In this document: one piece after another, positions 15,119 through 23,668 of the stretch
How the letters are laid out: each line of letters opens with the position of its first letter
Position numbering within the stretch: the stretch's first letter is position 1
Origin: Euryarchaeota archaeon UBA495
GTDB taxonomy: Archaea > Thermoplasmatota > Poseidoniia > Poseidoniales > Poseidoniaceae
NCBI GenBank assembly: GCA_002496845.1
Contig: DALQ01000102.1
Coordinates: 1 to 48,578 of the forward strand
Length of the DNA: 48,578 nt
Direction: 5' to 3'
The notes under the pieces: model-generated
Seen by the model: the letters and a program-made list of their open reading frames with translations, nothing else
The model's database searches: none
What the model was told of the DNA's origin: nothing
Program-made: the position numbers and the translations under genes

Positions 15119-18100
15119 ATGAAGGCCGAGGCTCCAACTGTACCTATGTCCCCCCGAGGACGCGCCCAAGCTCGCGCCGTGACGCTCGTGCTCCTGATGC
15201 TCATCTCCTTGCTGCCGATGCCGTTCTCAAGCGCGGGCGGCGGCAACGGAACCCTCGATGATTTTGAGACGGGATTCCTGACCGAAGAGGTCAATCTGGC
15301 CGGCAGTACCACGAACGCATCGATGGGGCTCTCCATTCCGCGTGACGTGACCATCAACGGATTGAGCATGGTCGTGGACGTGGAGAGCGCTCTTGACACC
15401 CCAGGGCAAGTGTGGTTGGACATCGATGAGGACGGCGTGAAGGAGTGGGCGTTCGAAGGGCAAGGCTACGGGGATCTCGGCCATCAGAACGTCTTCGCAC
15501 ACGGGGCGTCCTCCGACTACGTCACATCCAACACCAGTTCCAACACCACGTTGACGACGGCCGATGTGCTGCTTCCCGAAAACGCAGCCGTTGACGCTGC
15601 AGCCCTCAGCATGAGCTTCATGCCCGACGTGACCACGGCCTTCCAAGCCATCGGCGAGTTGTTGGACGTGCAGGCCGGCGACATGGACGGTGACGGCAGC
15701 GACGAAATCGTGGTGATGTCCGCAGACAACGCCACAACGGGCAACGGCACCGCCTTCGCCGTGCTTGACTACAACCTCACCACACGGCAACTCGTGATGT
15801 CCAATTGGACGGGCACCTGCGACGACGCTAGGAATTTCGAACTTGGGGACTTCAACAACGACAGCCGCCAAGACGTCTTCACGTGGGCCGAACTCGACGT
15901 AGACGCCTGCTTGCACCTCTCCAACACCACAGCGGTCAACTCTAGCAACCCCCTCGCTCATATTCACTGGAACGCTACACTCAACGTCACCATGGACGAT
16001 CGGCTGAAGAAAGCTGCCGTGGGAGATTTCACGAACGACGGGTACGCCGACATCGTCTCGATCCACGGCCAGGGCAGCACCCAAGGCATCTTCGTGCTCA
16101 ACCCGTTTTCGCCCGTCGGGGACCAGTTTTTGACCAAATCCACCGAGACCATCTACCGTAACGGGACCTTCAACGCCGCCAACTTGCAGGACATCTACGT
16201 CGGAACCATGAGCAATCAGAACACCGACGTGACGGCCATCGTCGTGCATCGTGGTTCAAATTGGTGGAGCAGCTACCAAGGATGGGAGCTGAAATGGGAC
16301 GGTCGATTAGTCGAACAGGCTCAAGGCCCGGACCGCTTCAGTGACCTTCGCGGAGGCATGCTCCCCGTTGACCTCGACGGGGATGGCGACACCGATTTCG
16401 TCTCGGGTGCAGGGAGCCTTCAGCACGTCGTTGCCATCAACAACGGCAACACGTGGGAGGTGACCGAACACAGCGATTGGGATCCATTCACCACGACCAA
16501 CGCGAGTTTCGGTGATCACGACGGCGACGGCGTCCCCTCGCTCTTCATGGTGGAATTGGGTGCCAGCGACGGTTCTTCCGCCACGCTGGAGGGGAACTTG
16601 ACGCATCGACCATCGAACGGAAGCGGCCTCGATCTCGCTTCTCCGGTGAAGCTTCAGCCTTGGAGCATGCCGCTTGACATCATCTTCGCCGACCTTGACG
16701 GGGACGGCCACCAAGAACAGGTCGTCACAGCAGGAGAATCTCAGGTTGGCATCTTTGTCGGAGGATGGCACCGCATCGGCCTCGACGTCGAGGGCGACGG
16801 AACGAGCGAGATCAGCACAGGCGACTATGCCGGTACTGCGAACACCACGCATCACGCCACGCTCAGCGTCACGGACACCGTCGGAGCGATCAAAACCGCG
16901 CTGACAGGGTACGTGATTGGCCTGCCGACAAGCACCGACGGTTATGGCGTCAGCATGGCCCACCTGAACTTCACCTTGGAGACGACCGCCAACGGAGTGG
17001 TCAACACGACCCTCTTCGACATCGCCTACGATGCTCGCATCACCGTCGAAGACAACCCAAGCGTGGTTGGCAACCTCTCGAATTTGGTCAATCAGCGGAT
17101 GCAGTTGGGCACCGGAGACTTCCGCCTCCCTCTGCCGTTCAACAGCACCGAGGCCGGCGTGTTGCGGTTGACCGATGTGGTCGGGCCCTACGTTGACGGG
17201 GCGCCAAACATCGCACGCCCCCCTGCCCCAGAACTGACGTTGACTTCGCTGACCCCAAGCATGGTTGAATTCAGTTGGCAAGACGTGTTTGATTTCGGTG
17301 AAGGCTTGCTTGGCTTCGACGTGTACCGCGTTGTCAACGGTTCCGCGATTGACCTCGATGCACCGTATGCTGATTCTGGGCTGAACTTGACCGTGGACAC
17401 CAACGTGAATTACGGCGACGTCTACGATTACGCGGTCCGTTCAAGGCACGTCTTCGGGCTGCGAAGCAACCTTTCTGATGTGCTGACCGTTGAGGTGCCG
17501 TATCCCGCACCTCCACCCGCCGTCACCAACCTCACGGCTTCTGACGTGGCGGCCGATTTGGGCGGCCATCTTTCGCTCGGCTGGGATCATGACACGATGA
17601 CCACCGCCCAAGCGCACCGCGTCTTTGTGACCACTCAAGCGTTCAATTCGACCGACGGGATGAGCCCTGTGATGACCTTGGAAAGCGGTGATGCACCTCC
17701 GATCGTGGTCAACATGACCTCGGCCCTCATGGACGGGACGACGGTGCTCATGCCTTCGAGTCCGCTGATGGACGGCACATCGTACCATCTTGGCGTCGTG
17801 GCGGTCGACGAACACGGCAACACGAGTTCGCTCGTCACTTTCGGGCCGGTCGCGCCACGCAACGACAGCCTCAGGGCAGCGGTTGCGTCGCTGGTTCTCG
17901 AAGGTGCACAGAACGCCTCAGGCGTCCATCTGCTTCCAATCGATGCTCCGGTGAAGGCCACCGTGCACGTTTCGATTGACGGATCACCTCTCTCCGCCGC
18001 CACGGCGTGGTTCCACCTCGAACATGCTGGGAGCGGGTTCTCCCGGAACATCACGGGGGTCACGGACGCCAGCGGTCAACACGTCGGCTTGGACGTGACC

Positions 18101-19465
18101 AGCCTGATGGCATGGGAGTCGTCGATGGCTCAGAACGTGGGTGAGTTGACCTTGACCTATGGCGTCATTGGCGTTGACGACGATCCTGCGCAGCAGCCTT
18201 GGGGCAGCGCGTCAGGAAGCATGACGGCGTACGGGACGGTGGAGGTTGAAATCACTGCTCCAACGATTGTGCAGATTGCTGGAGATGAAACGTGGTCGAT
18301 CGATCTCACCGTCCAAGAGGCTCTGGTCGAGCAAACCGGCGTGGCACCAGCGTTGTCGCTGGCGTACACGGTGCTGGACGCAGACGGCAACAGCTTGGGC
18401 GACGGTACCTTGGTGCCAAACGCCGGCTCCTACGTGTTGGAATCCCCCTCCACCGAAGCCGCCATGGTGCGTTTCTCACTGGTCAACGACGGCCAGCCAT
18501 GGGTGCTGGTTCCCGGCGTCCATGAGGTCACCTTGGAGCGGAGCACGGACAACGGCGGCATCGACCCGGGCAACCAATCCGACAACGGACAGGGCGGCAC
18601 GGACGACCCCGCTGAAGCCACAGAATTGCTGCCCTTGGTCGTCAGCGATTGCACGGTCCGTTCCTTCCCCCGCGACGCAACGGTCGAGCAAAACACGCAA
18701 TGTGTGCTTCGCAATCCAAACGCATTCCCCGTGACCGTGTCCATCGATGCAAGCGCCGAGACCCTGGGCCTGATGCGATTTGATCTCGTGCAAGGCAACG
18801 GAGACATCCCTGCGAACGGCGAACAAAACGCGGTCTGGTCAATGACCACCCTCCGCAGTTTGGCGGACGAGAAAAACACCGATTTCGAAACCACCTTGGC
18901 CTATGCCTTGACGACCACTTCCAACGCTTCCTTGTCCTACGACGGCTCCATCACCCTTGCATGGTCTTTGGAAGAAGCGACGAGCGACGACAGCACCACC
19001 GACGGCTCATCCGGCTCAAACGCCCTGGTCATCGGATTTGGTGCCGTGGCGATCATCGCCGGACTCGTTGTCGCAGTCGTCGTTCTTCGACGTCCAGAAG
19101 ACGACGAGGATTTCTCCGAAGACGACCTCGATGACATGGACTACGGACCCGTCAGCACAAGCCGTCGCGATGCCGTGGATTTGACCACGACGAGCAGTCT
19201 GTCGCAGTTGAAGTCCTCCGGTGCGAGCCTTGAGGACGTGCAGCCAGAAGTGAAGGAACGGCCGAGCGACGCACTGATTTCGGAAGCGAGTGGCGTCGAA
19301 CTTGAGGACGAGGATGTGGACGACGAACCGACGTCCTCAGAAGAGGATTCAGACGACGACGGCATCAACGTGGATGAATTCGGAACAGAATGGTACGAAG
19401 ACGAGGTTGGCACCTGGTGGTACCGTGAAGCAGGCCAAGAGGATTGGTCTGAATACAACGAATGA
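15119..19465 (+). CDS. Giant FG-GAP/fibronectin-type surface protein with C-terminal anchor
   Basis: The 1448-residue protein has a signal peptide (AVTLVLLMLISLLPMPFSSAG). FG-GAP/VCBS-like calcium loops follow: DMDGDGSDEIV near 189, DLDGDGDTDFV near 418, DHDGDGVPSL near 466 and DLDGDGHQEQV near 525. They are consistent with an integrin-alpha-type beta-propeller. Fibronectin type III-like modules follow near 700 and 800 (PPAVTNLTASDVAADLG), then further beta-sandwich regions. NXT/NXS sequons are frequent, suggesting glycosylation. A single membrane helix at about 1301-1325 leads to an acidic tail of about 120 residues ending in EWYEDEVGTWWYREAG. The role is probably cell-surface binding. ATG at 15119 is chosen, with 15146 as an alternative; the longer frame starting at 14399 runs antisense through other genes. 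Confidence 0.88.
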   Translation: MKAEAPTVPMSPRGRAQARAVTLVLLMLISLLPMPFSSAGGGNGTLDDFETGFLTEEVNLAGSTTNASMGLSIPRDVTINGLSMVVDVESALDTPGQVWLDIDEDGVKEWAFEGQGYGDLGHQNVFAHGASSDYVTSNTSSNTTLTTADVLLPENAAVDAAALSMSFMPDVTTAFQAIGELLDVQAGDMDGDGSDEIVVMSADNATTGNGTAFAVLDYNLTTRQLVMSNWTGTCDDARNFELGDFNNDSRQDVFTWAELDVDACLHLSNTTAVNSSNPLAHIHWNATLNVTMDDRLKKAAVGDFTNDGYADIVSIHGQGSTQGIFVLNPFSPVGDQFLTKSTETIYRNGTFNAANLQDIYVGTMSNQNTDVTAIVVHRGSNWWSSYQGWELKWDGRLVEQAQGPDRFSDLRGGMLPVDLDGDGDTDFVSGAGSLQHVVAINNGNTWEVTEHSDWDPFTTTNASFGDHDGDGVPSLFMVELGASDGSSATLEGNLTHRPSNGSGLDLASPVKLQPWSMPLDIIFADLDGDGHQEQVVTAGESQVGIFVGGWHRIGLDVEGDGTSEISTGDYAGTANTTHHATLSVTDTVGAIKTALTGYVIGLPTSTDGYGVSMAHLNFTLETTANGVVNTTLFDIAYDARITVEDNPSVVGNLSNLVNQRMQLGTGDFRLPLPFNSTEAGVLRLTDVVGPYVDGAPNIARPPAPELTLTSLTPSMVEFSWQDVFDFGEGLLGFDVYRVVNGSAIDLDAPYADSGLNLTVDTNVNYGDVYDYAVRSRHVFGLRSNLSDVLTVEVPYPAPPPAVTNLTASDVAADLGGHLSLGWDHDTMTTAQAHRVFVTTQAFNSTDGMSPVMTLESGDAPPIVVNMTSALMDGTTVLMPSSPLMDGTSYHLGVVAVDEHGNTSSLVTFGPVAPRNDSLRAAVASLVLEGAQNASGVHLLPIDAPVKATVHVSIDGSPLSAATAWFHLEHAGSGFSRNITGVTDASGQHVGLDVTSLMAWESSMAQNVGELTLTYGVIGVDDDPAQQPWGSASGSMTAYGTVEVEITAPTIVQIAGDETWSIDLTVQEALVEQTGVAPALSLAYTVLDADGNSLGDGTLVPNAGSYVLESPSTEAAMVRFSLVNDGQPWVLVPGVHEVTLERSTDNGGIDPGNQSDNGQGGTDDPAEATELLPLVVSDCTVRSFPRDATVEQNTQCVLRNPNAFPVTVSIDASAETLGLMRFDLVQGNGDIPANGEQNAVWSMTTLRSLADEKNTDFETTLAYALTTTSNASLSYDGSITLAWSLEEATSDDSTTDGSSGSNALVIGFGAVAIIAGLVVAVVVLRRPEDDEDFSEDDLDDMDYGPVSTSRRDAVDLTTTSSLSQLKSSGASLEDVQPEVKERPSDALISEASGVELEDEDVDDEPTSSEEDSDDDGINVDEFGTEWYEDEVGTWWYREAGQEDWSEYNE

Positions 19466-19506
19466 AGCGAGCGAGGATTCTTGATGGTCGTGCTGGCCGA
19501 CGTGGT

Positions 19507-19513
19507 GAGGTGA
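19507..19513 (+). promoter_or_regulatory. Shine-Dalgarno site for GTG-started PAC2 gene
   Basis: GAGGTGA lies four bases before the GTG at 19518 and is complementary to the expected 3' end of archaeal 16S rRNA. It supports the GTG as the true start of the second PAC2 gene, because no upstream in-frame ATG fits. Confidence 0.55.
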
Positions 19514-19517
19514 ACAC

Positions 19518-20297
19518 GTGGAGACGCCGTTCAAACCCTACGCGCTGGTGCTCAACAAGGGCGCAGACCCCCGTACGGGTGGCATTGCCATTTGCGGTTT
19601 CTCCAGTTCGGGGATGGTCGGCGTCATCGCGGCCTCCCACGTCATCAGCAGCATGGGCCTCGAACAACAAGGGACGGTGCTAAACGCCGAATTCCCCGCG
19701 GTCGCGTTGATCCAGAACGAGGTGCCAAAGCATCCAGTCCGGGTCTACCAGGGCGAAGGCATCGGTGTGTTCACCGCCGAAATCCAATTCGAAGATGACA
19801 AGGACATCGCACTCGCGACCACCGTCTTGGAGTGGTTTTCCAAGGGCGGGTTTGACCAACTCATCATCGTTGACGGCCTGCTCAGGCCGGACAAGGACTT
19901 CGAAGGCGGTGACCTCTTCGGGGTCGGCACGTCTGACGCCATGCGCGGTGCGCTGCGTTCTGCAGGCATCGAGCCCATCCGCCAAGGCGTGGTTTCCGGC
20001 ATCACCGGTTTTCTCTTGGGCGAGGGCGACCGATTGGGAATGGACATCATCGCCCTGCTGGCCGAAGCGCATCCCATGTATCCAGACGCACGGGCCGCTG
20101 CCATTGCGGTCGAAGCCATCTCTGATTTGACCGGGCTTGATTTGCCCCTCAGCGACCTGCTCGAAAATGCGCGCACGATCGAAGACAGCGTTCGCGAAAT
20201 GATCGAACGTGCGAAGTCCGTGTTGCCCGACCCCATTGACCCCGGCCATCAGCTTGGAAGCGGCGATGGCCCTGACGTCGACCCTTCCGTGATGTGA
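19518..20297 (+). CDS. PAC2 family protein, copy 2
   Basis: The 259-residue product is a second PAC2-family member. It begins GTG (VETPFKPYALVLNKGADPRT) after a good Shine-Dalgarno. Family features are FSSSGMVGVIAASHVISSMG, then LNAEFPAVALIQNEVPKHP and FDQLIIVDGLLRPDKDFEGG. VVSGITGFLLGEGDRLGMD and LLAEAHPMYPDARAAAIAVE follow; the last aligns with AEADPRYPDARAAAEII in copy 1, so the two genes are paralogues. The C terminus ends in an amphipathic helix plus a Pro/Gly/Asp-rich tail. A heteromeric pair like eukaryotic PAC1-PAC2 is conceivable. The gene follows the giant surface protein by 52 bp and converges on trm1. Confidence 0.88.
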   Translation: METPFKPYALVLNKGADPRTGGIAICGFSSSGMVGVIAASHVISSMGLEQQGTVLNAEFPAVALIQNEVPKHPVRVYQGEGIGVFTAEIQFEDDKDIALATTVLEWFSKGGFDQLIIVDGLLRPDKDFEGGDLFGVGTSDAMRGALRSAGIEPIRQGVVSGITGFLLGEGDRLGMDIIALLAEAHPMYPDARAAAIAVEAISDLTGLDLPLSDLLENARTIEDSVREMIERAKSVLPDPIDPGHQLGSGDGPDVDPSVM

Positions 20298-20300
20298 GGT

Positions 20301-21659
20301 TCAGAGCCCTTGGGCGATCTGAATCACGTCCTCAAAGGGCGCATCGGTCACCAAGAATGGATTCAGGTCAGGCGCCCGAGCGGCTGCGTGGCCCGCTTCG
20401 TGGAGCGCTTCGAGCAAATGATGCAGGCGCGGTGTGCGTCCCGTACCGGTCCATCGAGGCAAATCGTCGAGGTTCAGGAGGAGGGTGGCCTGACCGTCTT
20501 GGGCCATGAGGTCGGCTGCTTCAGAGATGTGGCGCACGCCCCGCACGGTTTCACGTGCGGCATGTTCCTCGTCTTCGGCGGTCCATTGCAGCCCCTCCTT
20601 CCGCCATCCATCCAGCGCCTCAGGTGCCGGACGCGTTCGATCCAACGCACATTGTTCGGTCATTCGTCCAGCGATGCTGGCGTCCCAAAGCGGCCCGGTC
20701 CACATCGGCCCGCTGCCTCGCTCGGTTTGTTCTGGAGTGGGGTGTCGGACGAAGCGGTACGGCACATCGTGTTCCCGGATGCGCCATCCGATGCGGTCTT
20801 GCACGGCACTGGCTCCGGTTTTCGAGGTTCTGACCATCACCGAGACACGGACGTGGTGGCCGTCAAAAAGCGCCATCAGGGGCGTGATTTCACGGTCTTG
20901 GCGCGCAGCGGCCTGAGCCACGTTCGCGAGAAGAACCCGCACGGCATCGTCGTGAGCGTAATGGTCAACCAAGCCTTGGAAGCCGTACCGACGTCGGCCG
21001 CTGGCGGCGCTTGAGCCGGTGAGTGCGGCGGTGTCCGTGGCCGTGAGTTCCAACACGCCGCGTCGGGCCATCCCTTGCAGTGCAGCATCGAGGAAGGGCA
21101 TGGGCGAGCCAAAGGGGTCGAGGTCAATCCACTGCCATCCTCCACGGAGCAGGGCAACGCGTGCGTCCTCCTGCGTGAAATGGACGCCTTCGATTTCACG
21201 TGGCTTCACCGCTCTTTGACGTCGCTCAGGGCGTGCAGCCACGGGTCGGCCGCTTGGGTGTGCCTCGAAGGAGGCCAAGGCCCAATCAAGGGCATGCACG
21301 TCCAGATCGTTCCCGGTCACCACCACGCGGTGAACGTGGGCTTCGGGAAGTTCCTGTCGCCATCGTCGCACCCGCACGCCCGTGGAGCACAATGCGTCCA
21401 AGACGCGAACCGGCGCGCCTTCAGGCACCAACCAACCGTGCTCCAACGCGTCTGCAAGCAGCATCACGGACCTGGTCCTCGCTGGCGCCATGGCGGGGTT
21501 GAGGAAGCCGGGCCCGATGCGCTTTGCAGGCCCTCGAGGGCGTGCTTGAGGACGTGGCTGATCCGCCGGGAGGTGGACCACGGTGCCCCCTTCCAACCAG
21601 AGATGGCCCGGCCATCCCTCCGCCTCCTGCATGAGGGAACGGGCGCGTCCATCCTTCAT
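20301..21659 (-). CDS. trm1: tRNA (guanine-26-N2) dimethyltransferase Trm1
   Basis: Trm1 methylates G26 (and in some archaea G10-region bases) of tRNA with S-adenosylmethionine. The 452-residue chain shows the family signature GFLNPAMAPARTRSVML (FxNPxMxxxR) at about 52-68. The SAM-binding DALCSTGVRVRRWRQELPEA and VVTGNDLDVHALDWAL follow. The catalytic-site motif is WIDLDPFGSPMPFLDAALQG, then LELTATDTAALTGSS (TDxAxLxG) and YGFQGLVDHYA. The C-terminal domain carries MWTGPLWDASIAGRMTEQC. The length is a little above the archaeal norm (about 380-400), owing to Arg/Pro-rich loops. It is preceded 18 bp upstream by a small membrane-protein gene on the same strand and converges on the PAC2 gene with three bases between stops. 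Confidence 0.96.
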   Translation of the reverse strand: MKDGRARSLMQEAEGWPGHLWLEGGTVVHLPADQPRPQARPRGPAKRIGPGFLNPAMAPARTRSVMLLADALEHGWLVPEGAPVRVLDALCSTGVRVRRWRQELPEAHVHRVVVTGNDLDVHALDWALASFEAHPSGRPVAARPERRQRAVKPREIEGVHFTQEDARVALLRGGWQWIDLDPFGSPMPFLDAALQGMARRGVLELTATDTAALTGSSAASGRRRYGFQGLVDHYAHDDAVRVLLANVAQAAARQDREITPLMALFDGHHVRVSVMVRTSKTGASAVQDRIGWRIREHDVPYRFVRHPTPEQTERGSGPMWTGPLWDASIAGRMTEQCALDRTRPAPEALDGWRKEGLQWTAEDEEHAARETVRGVRHISEAADLMAQDGQATLLLNLDDLPRWTGTGRTPRLHHLLEALHEAGHAAARAPDLNPFLVTDAPFEDVIQIAQGL

Positions 21660-21677
21660 GGTCCATGCGGACGCGTT

Positions 21678-22220
21678 TCAGGGACGCCAAGCGGTTTGAG
21701 TGAGGTGCGGCTTGTATTCCTCAGGATTCGACGTCTCTTCCATCCGATCCAGCAACCAGAAGACCCAGTGGTTCGTGCCCAGCCCGTTTTCTTCGGTGAC
21801 AGCGCTGGCTTCGTGGTGGATGTATGCGTTCTCGACCAGCAGCATGACGTGCCGCAACCCTGCGCCAATCAACGGCAAATACCCGCGGTAAAACGACGCC
21901 ACGATGTCGAACGAAAGGTTTCGATTGAACGTCATGACCGCGTGGTTGGCCATCAATACGATGACGGAGTTGATGGCGTCTTTGTCTTCCCTTGGCATCT
22001 CTCCAAATTCTTGGAGGGTCATGCCTGGTTGAATGCGTCCTAGGTTGGCGAATCCACGCTGGACCAGCGGGTTCTCCAGTGAGTTTGCGATGGTTTGTGA
22101 AATCTCAAACCGTCGGTTTCGATTGACTTCGAGGACTTGGCGAAGACCGAACAGCAAGGTGAACATGATGGCCAAGCCGCTGAGGGCCTCGCCAATGTTC
22201 GCGGCCGATTCGAGGTCCAT
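21678..22220 (-). CDS. Small membrane-anchored protein, hypothetical
   Basis: The 180-residue product begins MDLESAANIGEALSGLAIMF. A single hydrophobic helix at about 8-28 is followed by a basic VNRNRRFEISQTIANSLENP and a helical soluble domain (LVQRGFANLGRIQPGMTLQE). The middle has further helices (DKDAINSVIVLMANHAVM, LSFDIVASFYRGYLPLIG) and the end is Pro-rich. It resembles the general layout of bacterial DUF4760-type proteins, but I cannot confirm this. ATG at 22220 is preferred over the longer frame to 22301, because it puts the membrane helix at the N terminus and leaves room for a promoter. It is probably co-transcribed with trm1, though no functional link is evident. Confidence 0.7.
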   Translation of the reverse strand: MDLESAANIGEALSGLAIMFTLLFGLRQVLEVNRNRRFEISQTIANSLENPLVQRGFANLGRIQPGMTLQEFGEMPREDKDAINSVIVLMANHAVMTFNRNLSFDIVASFYRGYLPLIGAGLRHVMLLVENAYIHHEASAVTEENGLGTNHWVFWLLDRMEETSNPEEYKPHLTQTAWRP

Positions 22221-22333
22221 GGCGCAAAGGGGGGCCAACCCCGAGATGAGTCTTGCCCAAGAATAGGGAAATGGACACAAGGGCCCTTTCAACCGAAGCA
22301 AACTTCAGAAGGCGAACGACAAGTTAGCCCTTC

Positions 22334-23665
22334 ATGACCACCCTTCAGGAGAGCAAGCGCGCCCGTATTGGGACCCTTTGTGCACTGTATTTTGCACAAG
22401 GCGTGCCGTGGGCCTTCATCACCGTCGCTTTCGTGGCGGTGCTCGTCGATGCCGATTCGATCAGCGACGATCAGGTCGCGGCCTTGACCTTGGCCGGTAC
22501 GCTTCCATGGATGTTCGGTAAACTGGTGCTCGGTCCGCTCATCGACCGCGTGCGCTTTCCCGCTTACGGGCTGCGCCGACCGTGGATCATCATCGCTCAG
22601 CTCGGGATGATCATCACCATGGGCATCTTCCTGACCATCGACGACCCATTGGCGGCCGGGAATCTTGAGGCCGGTCTTTCGACCATCATGCTCTTTTTCC
22701 TGATTCACAACATCTTTGCGACCTTGCAGGACGTGAGTTCAGACGCCCTTGCGGTTGACCTTATTCCAGAAGAGGACTTGGCCCGCGCGAACGGTTTCAT
22801 GTTCGCTTCGAAGGGTTTCGGATTCATGTTCTCCGCCATCGTCCTTGGCGGCATCCTCTCTGAATCCGGCTTCCAAGCCGCGTTGACGGTGCAGTTGCCG
22901 GTGCTTGCGGCCATCATGTTGGTACCCATCTTCCTTCGTGAACGACCAGGGGACCGCCGCTTCCCATGGGACGCAGCGACGGGCGAGGCGTCTTCGTCGG
23001 CCGAGTCAGACACCATGAGCCTCGGCGACATCGTCTCCGGGCTTCGTTCCGCCTTGAGCGGTGGCGCACCTGCGTGGGCGCTGCTCTTCGCCGTGATGAT
23101 GTGGATCGGTGGCGGCATGGGTGCTGGCATGGGCCTCATCGACATTCAATTCCCCTTCCTGTTCATCGATGAACTCGGATGGAGCGACACCGAATACCTC
23201 GCCTTGAAGGGTGGACTGATCACCTTGGCCACCCTGTTGGGTGTTCTGACCGGCGGCGAACTCGGACGCCGATTTGGCATCAAGACCGTGCTGTGGTGGG
23301 GCATCATCGTCGGTGCCTCGTTGACCACGTTGTGGTCCTTGGGCCGGTCGCAATGGGGTGACGCGGGCGTCATGACGCTCGTGTGGATCGTGTGGACCTT
23401 CATCTGGGGCATCGTCGGCAACAACGTCATTGCTTTGCTCATGAGCCTGACAGAAAGCGACCTTGGTGGCACACAATTCTCACTCTACATGACGCTCATC
23501 AACGTGGGAGCACTGTCGGGAACCCTGCTTTCGCCGTCCATCCTTGAGGCCCTCGGCGGCAACTTCCCCAACCTCTTCCTCATCGGTGCTGTGCTGCAGT
23601 TCTGCCTGCTTCTGCCGCTGAGCAAGATCCGTGGTGCCAGCACCATGGTGTCCGAAGCTGAGTGA
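22334..23665 (+). CDS. MFS transporter, AmpG/PAT-like
   Basis: The 443-residue integral membrane protein has twelve predicted helices. The N-terminal ALYFAQGVPWAFITVAFVAV resembles AmpG-type carriers, where helix 1 carries YFxQGxP. LPWMFGKLVLGPLIDRVRFP matches MFS motif A, and GLRRPWIIIAQL lies in the first cytoplasmic loop. DVSSDALAVDLIPEEDLARANG matches the conserved DVAxDAxAVDxLxxxERGxxNG of AmpG/acetyl-CoA (PAT) carriers. A long acidic-polar loop between helices 6 and 7 contains EASSSAESDTMS. Characterised relatives move anhydromuropeptides or acetyl-CoA; this archaeon should lack murein, so the substrate is unknown and may be another small anionic metabolite. It converges on purM with three bases between stops. 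Confidence 0.9.
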   Translation: MTTLQESKRARIGTLCALYFAQGVPWAFITVAFVAVLVDADSISDDQVAALTLAGTLPWMFGKLVLGPLIDRVRFPAYGLRRPWIIIAQLGMIITMGIFLTIDDPLAAGNLEAGLSTIMLFFLIHNIFATLQDVSSDALAVDLIPEEDLARANGFMFASKGFGFMFSAIVLGGILSESGFQAALTVQLPVLAAIMLVPIFLRERPGDRRFPWDAATGEASSSAESDTMSLGDIVSGLRSALSGGAPAWALLFAVMMWIGGGMGAGMGLIDIQFPFLFIDELGWSDTEYLALKGGLITLATLLGVLTGGELGRRFGIKTVLWWGIIVGASLTTLWSLGRSQWGDAGVMTLVWIVWTFIWGIVGNNVIALLMSLTESDLGGTQFSLYMTLINVGALSGTLLSPSILEALGGNFPNLFLIGAVLQFCLLLPLSKIRGASTMVSEAE

Positions 23666-23668
23666 TGC

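Noticed and set aside
15227..17281. Two long antisense frames (340 and 324 codons) in the FG-GAP protein gene
   Set aside because: Their runs of Val/His/Gly are reverse complements of Asp/Asn/Thr-rich calcium loops; not genes.
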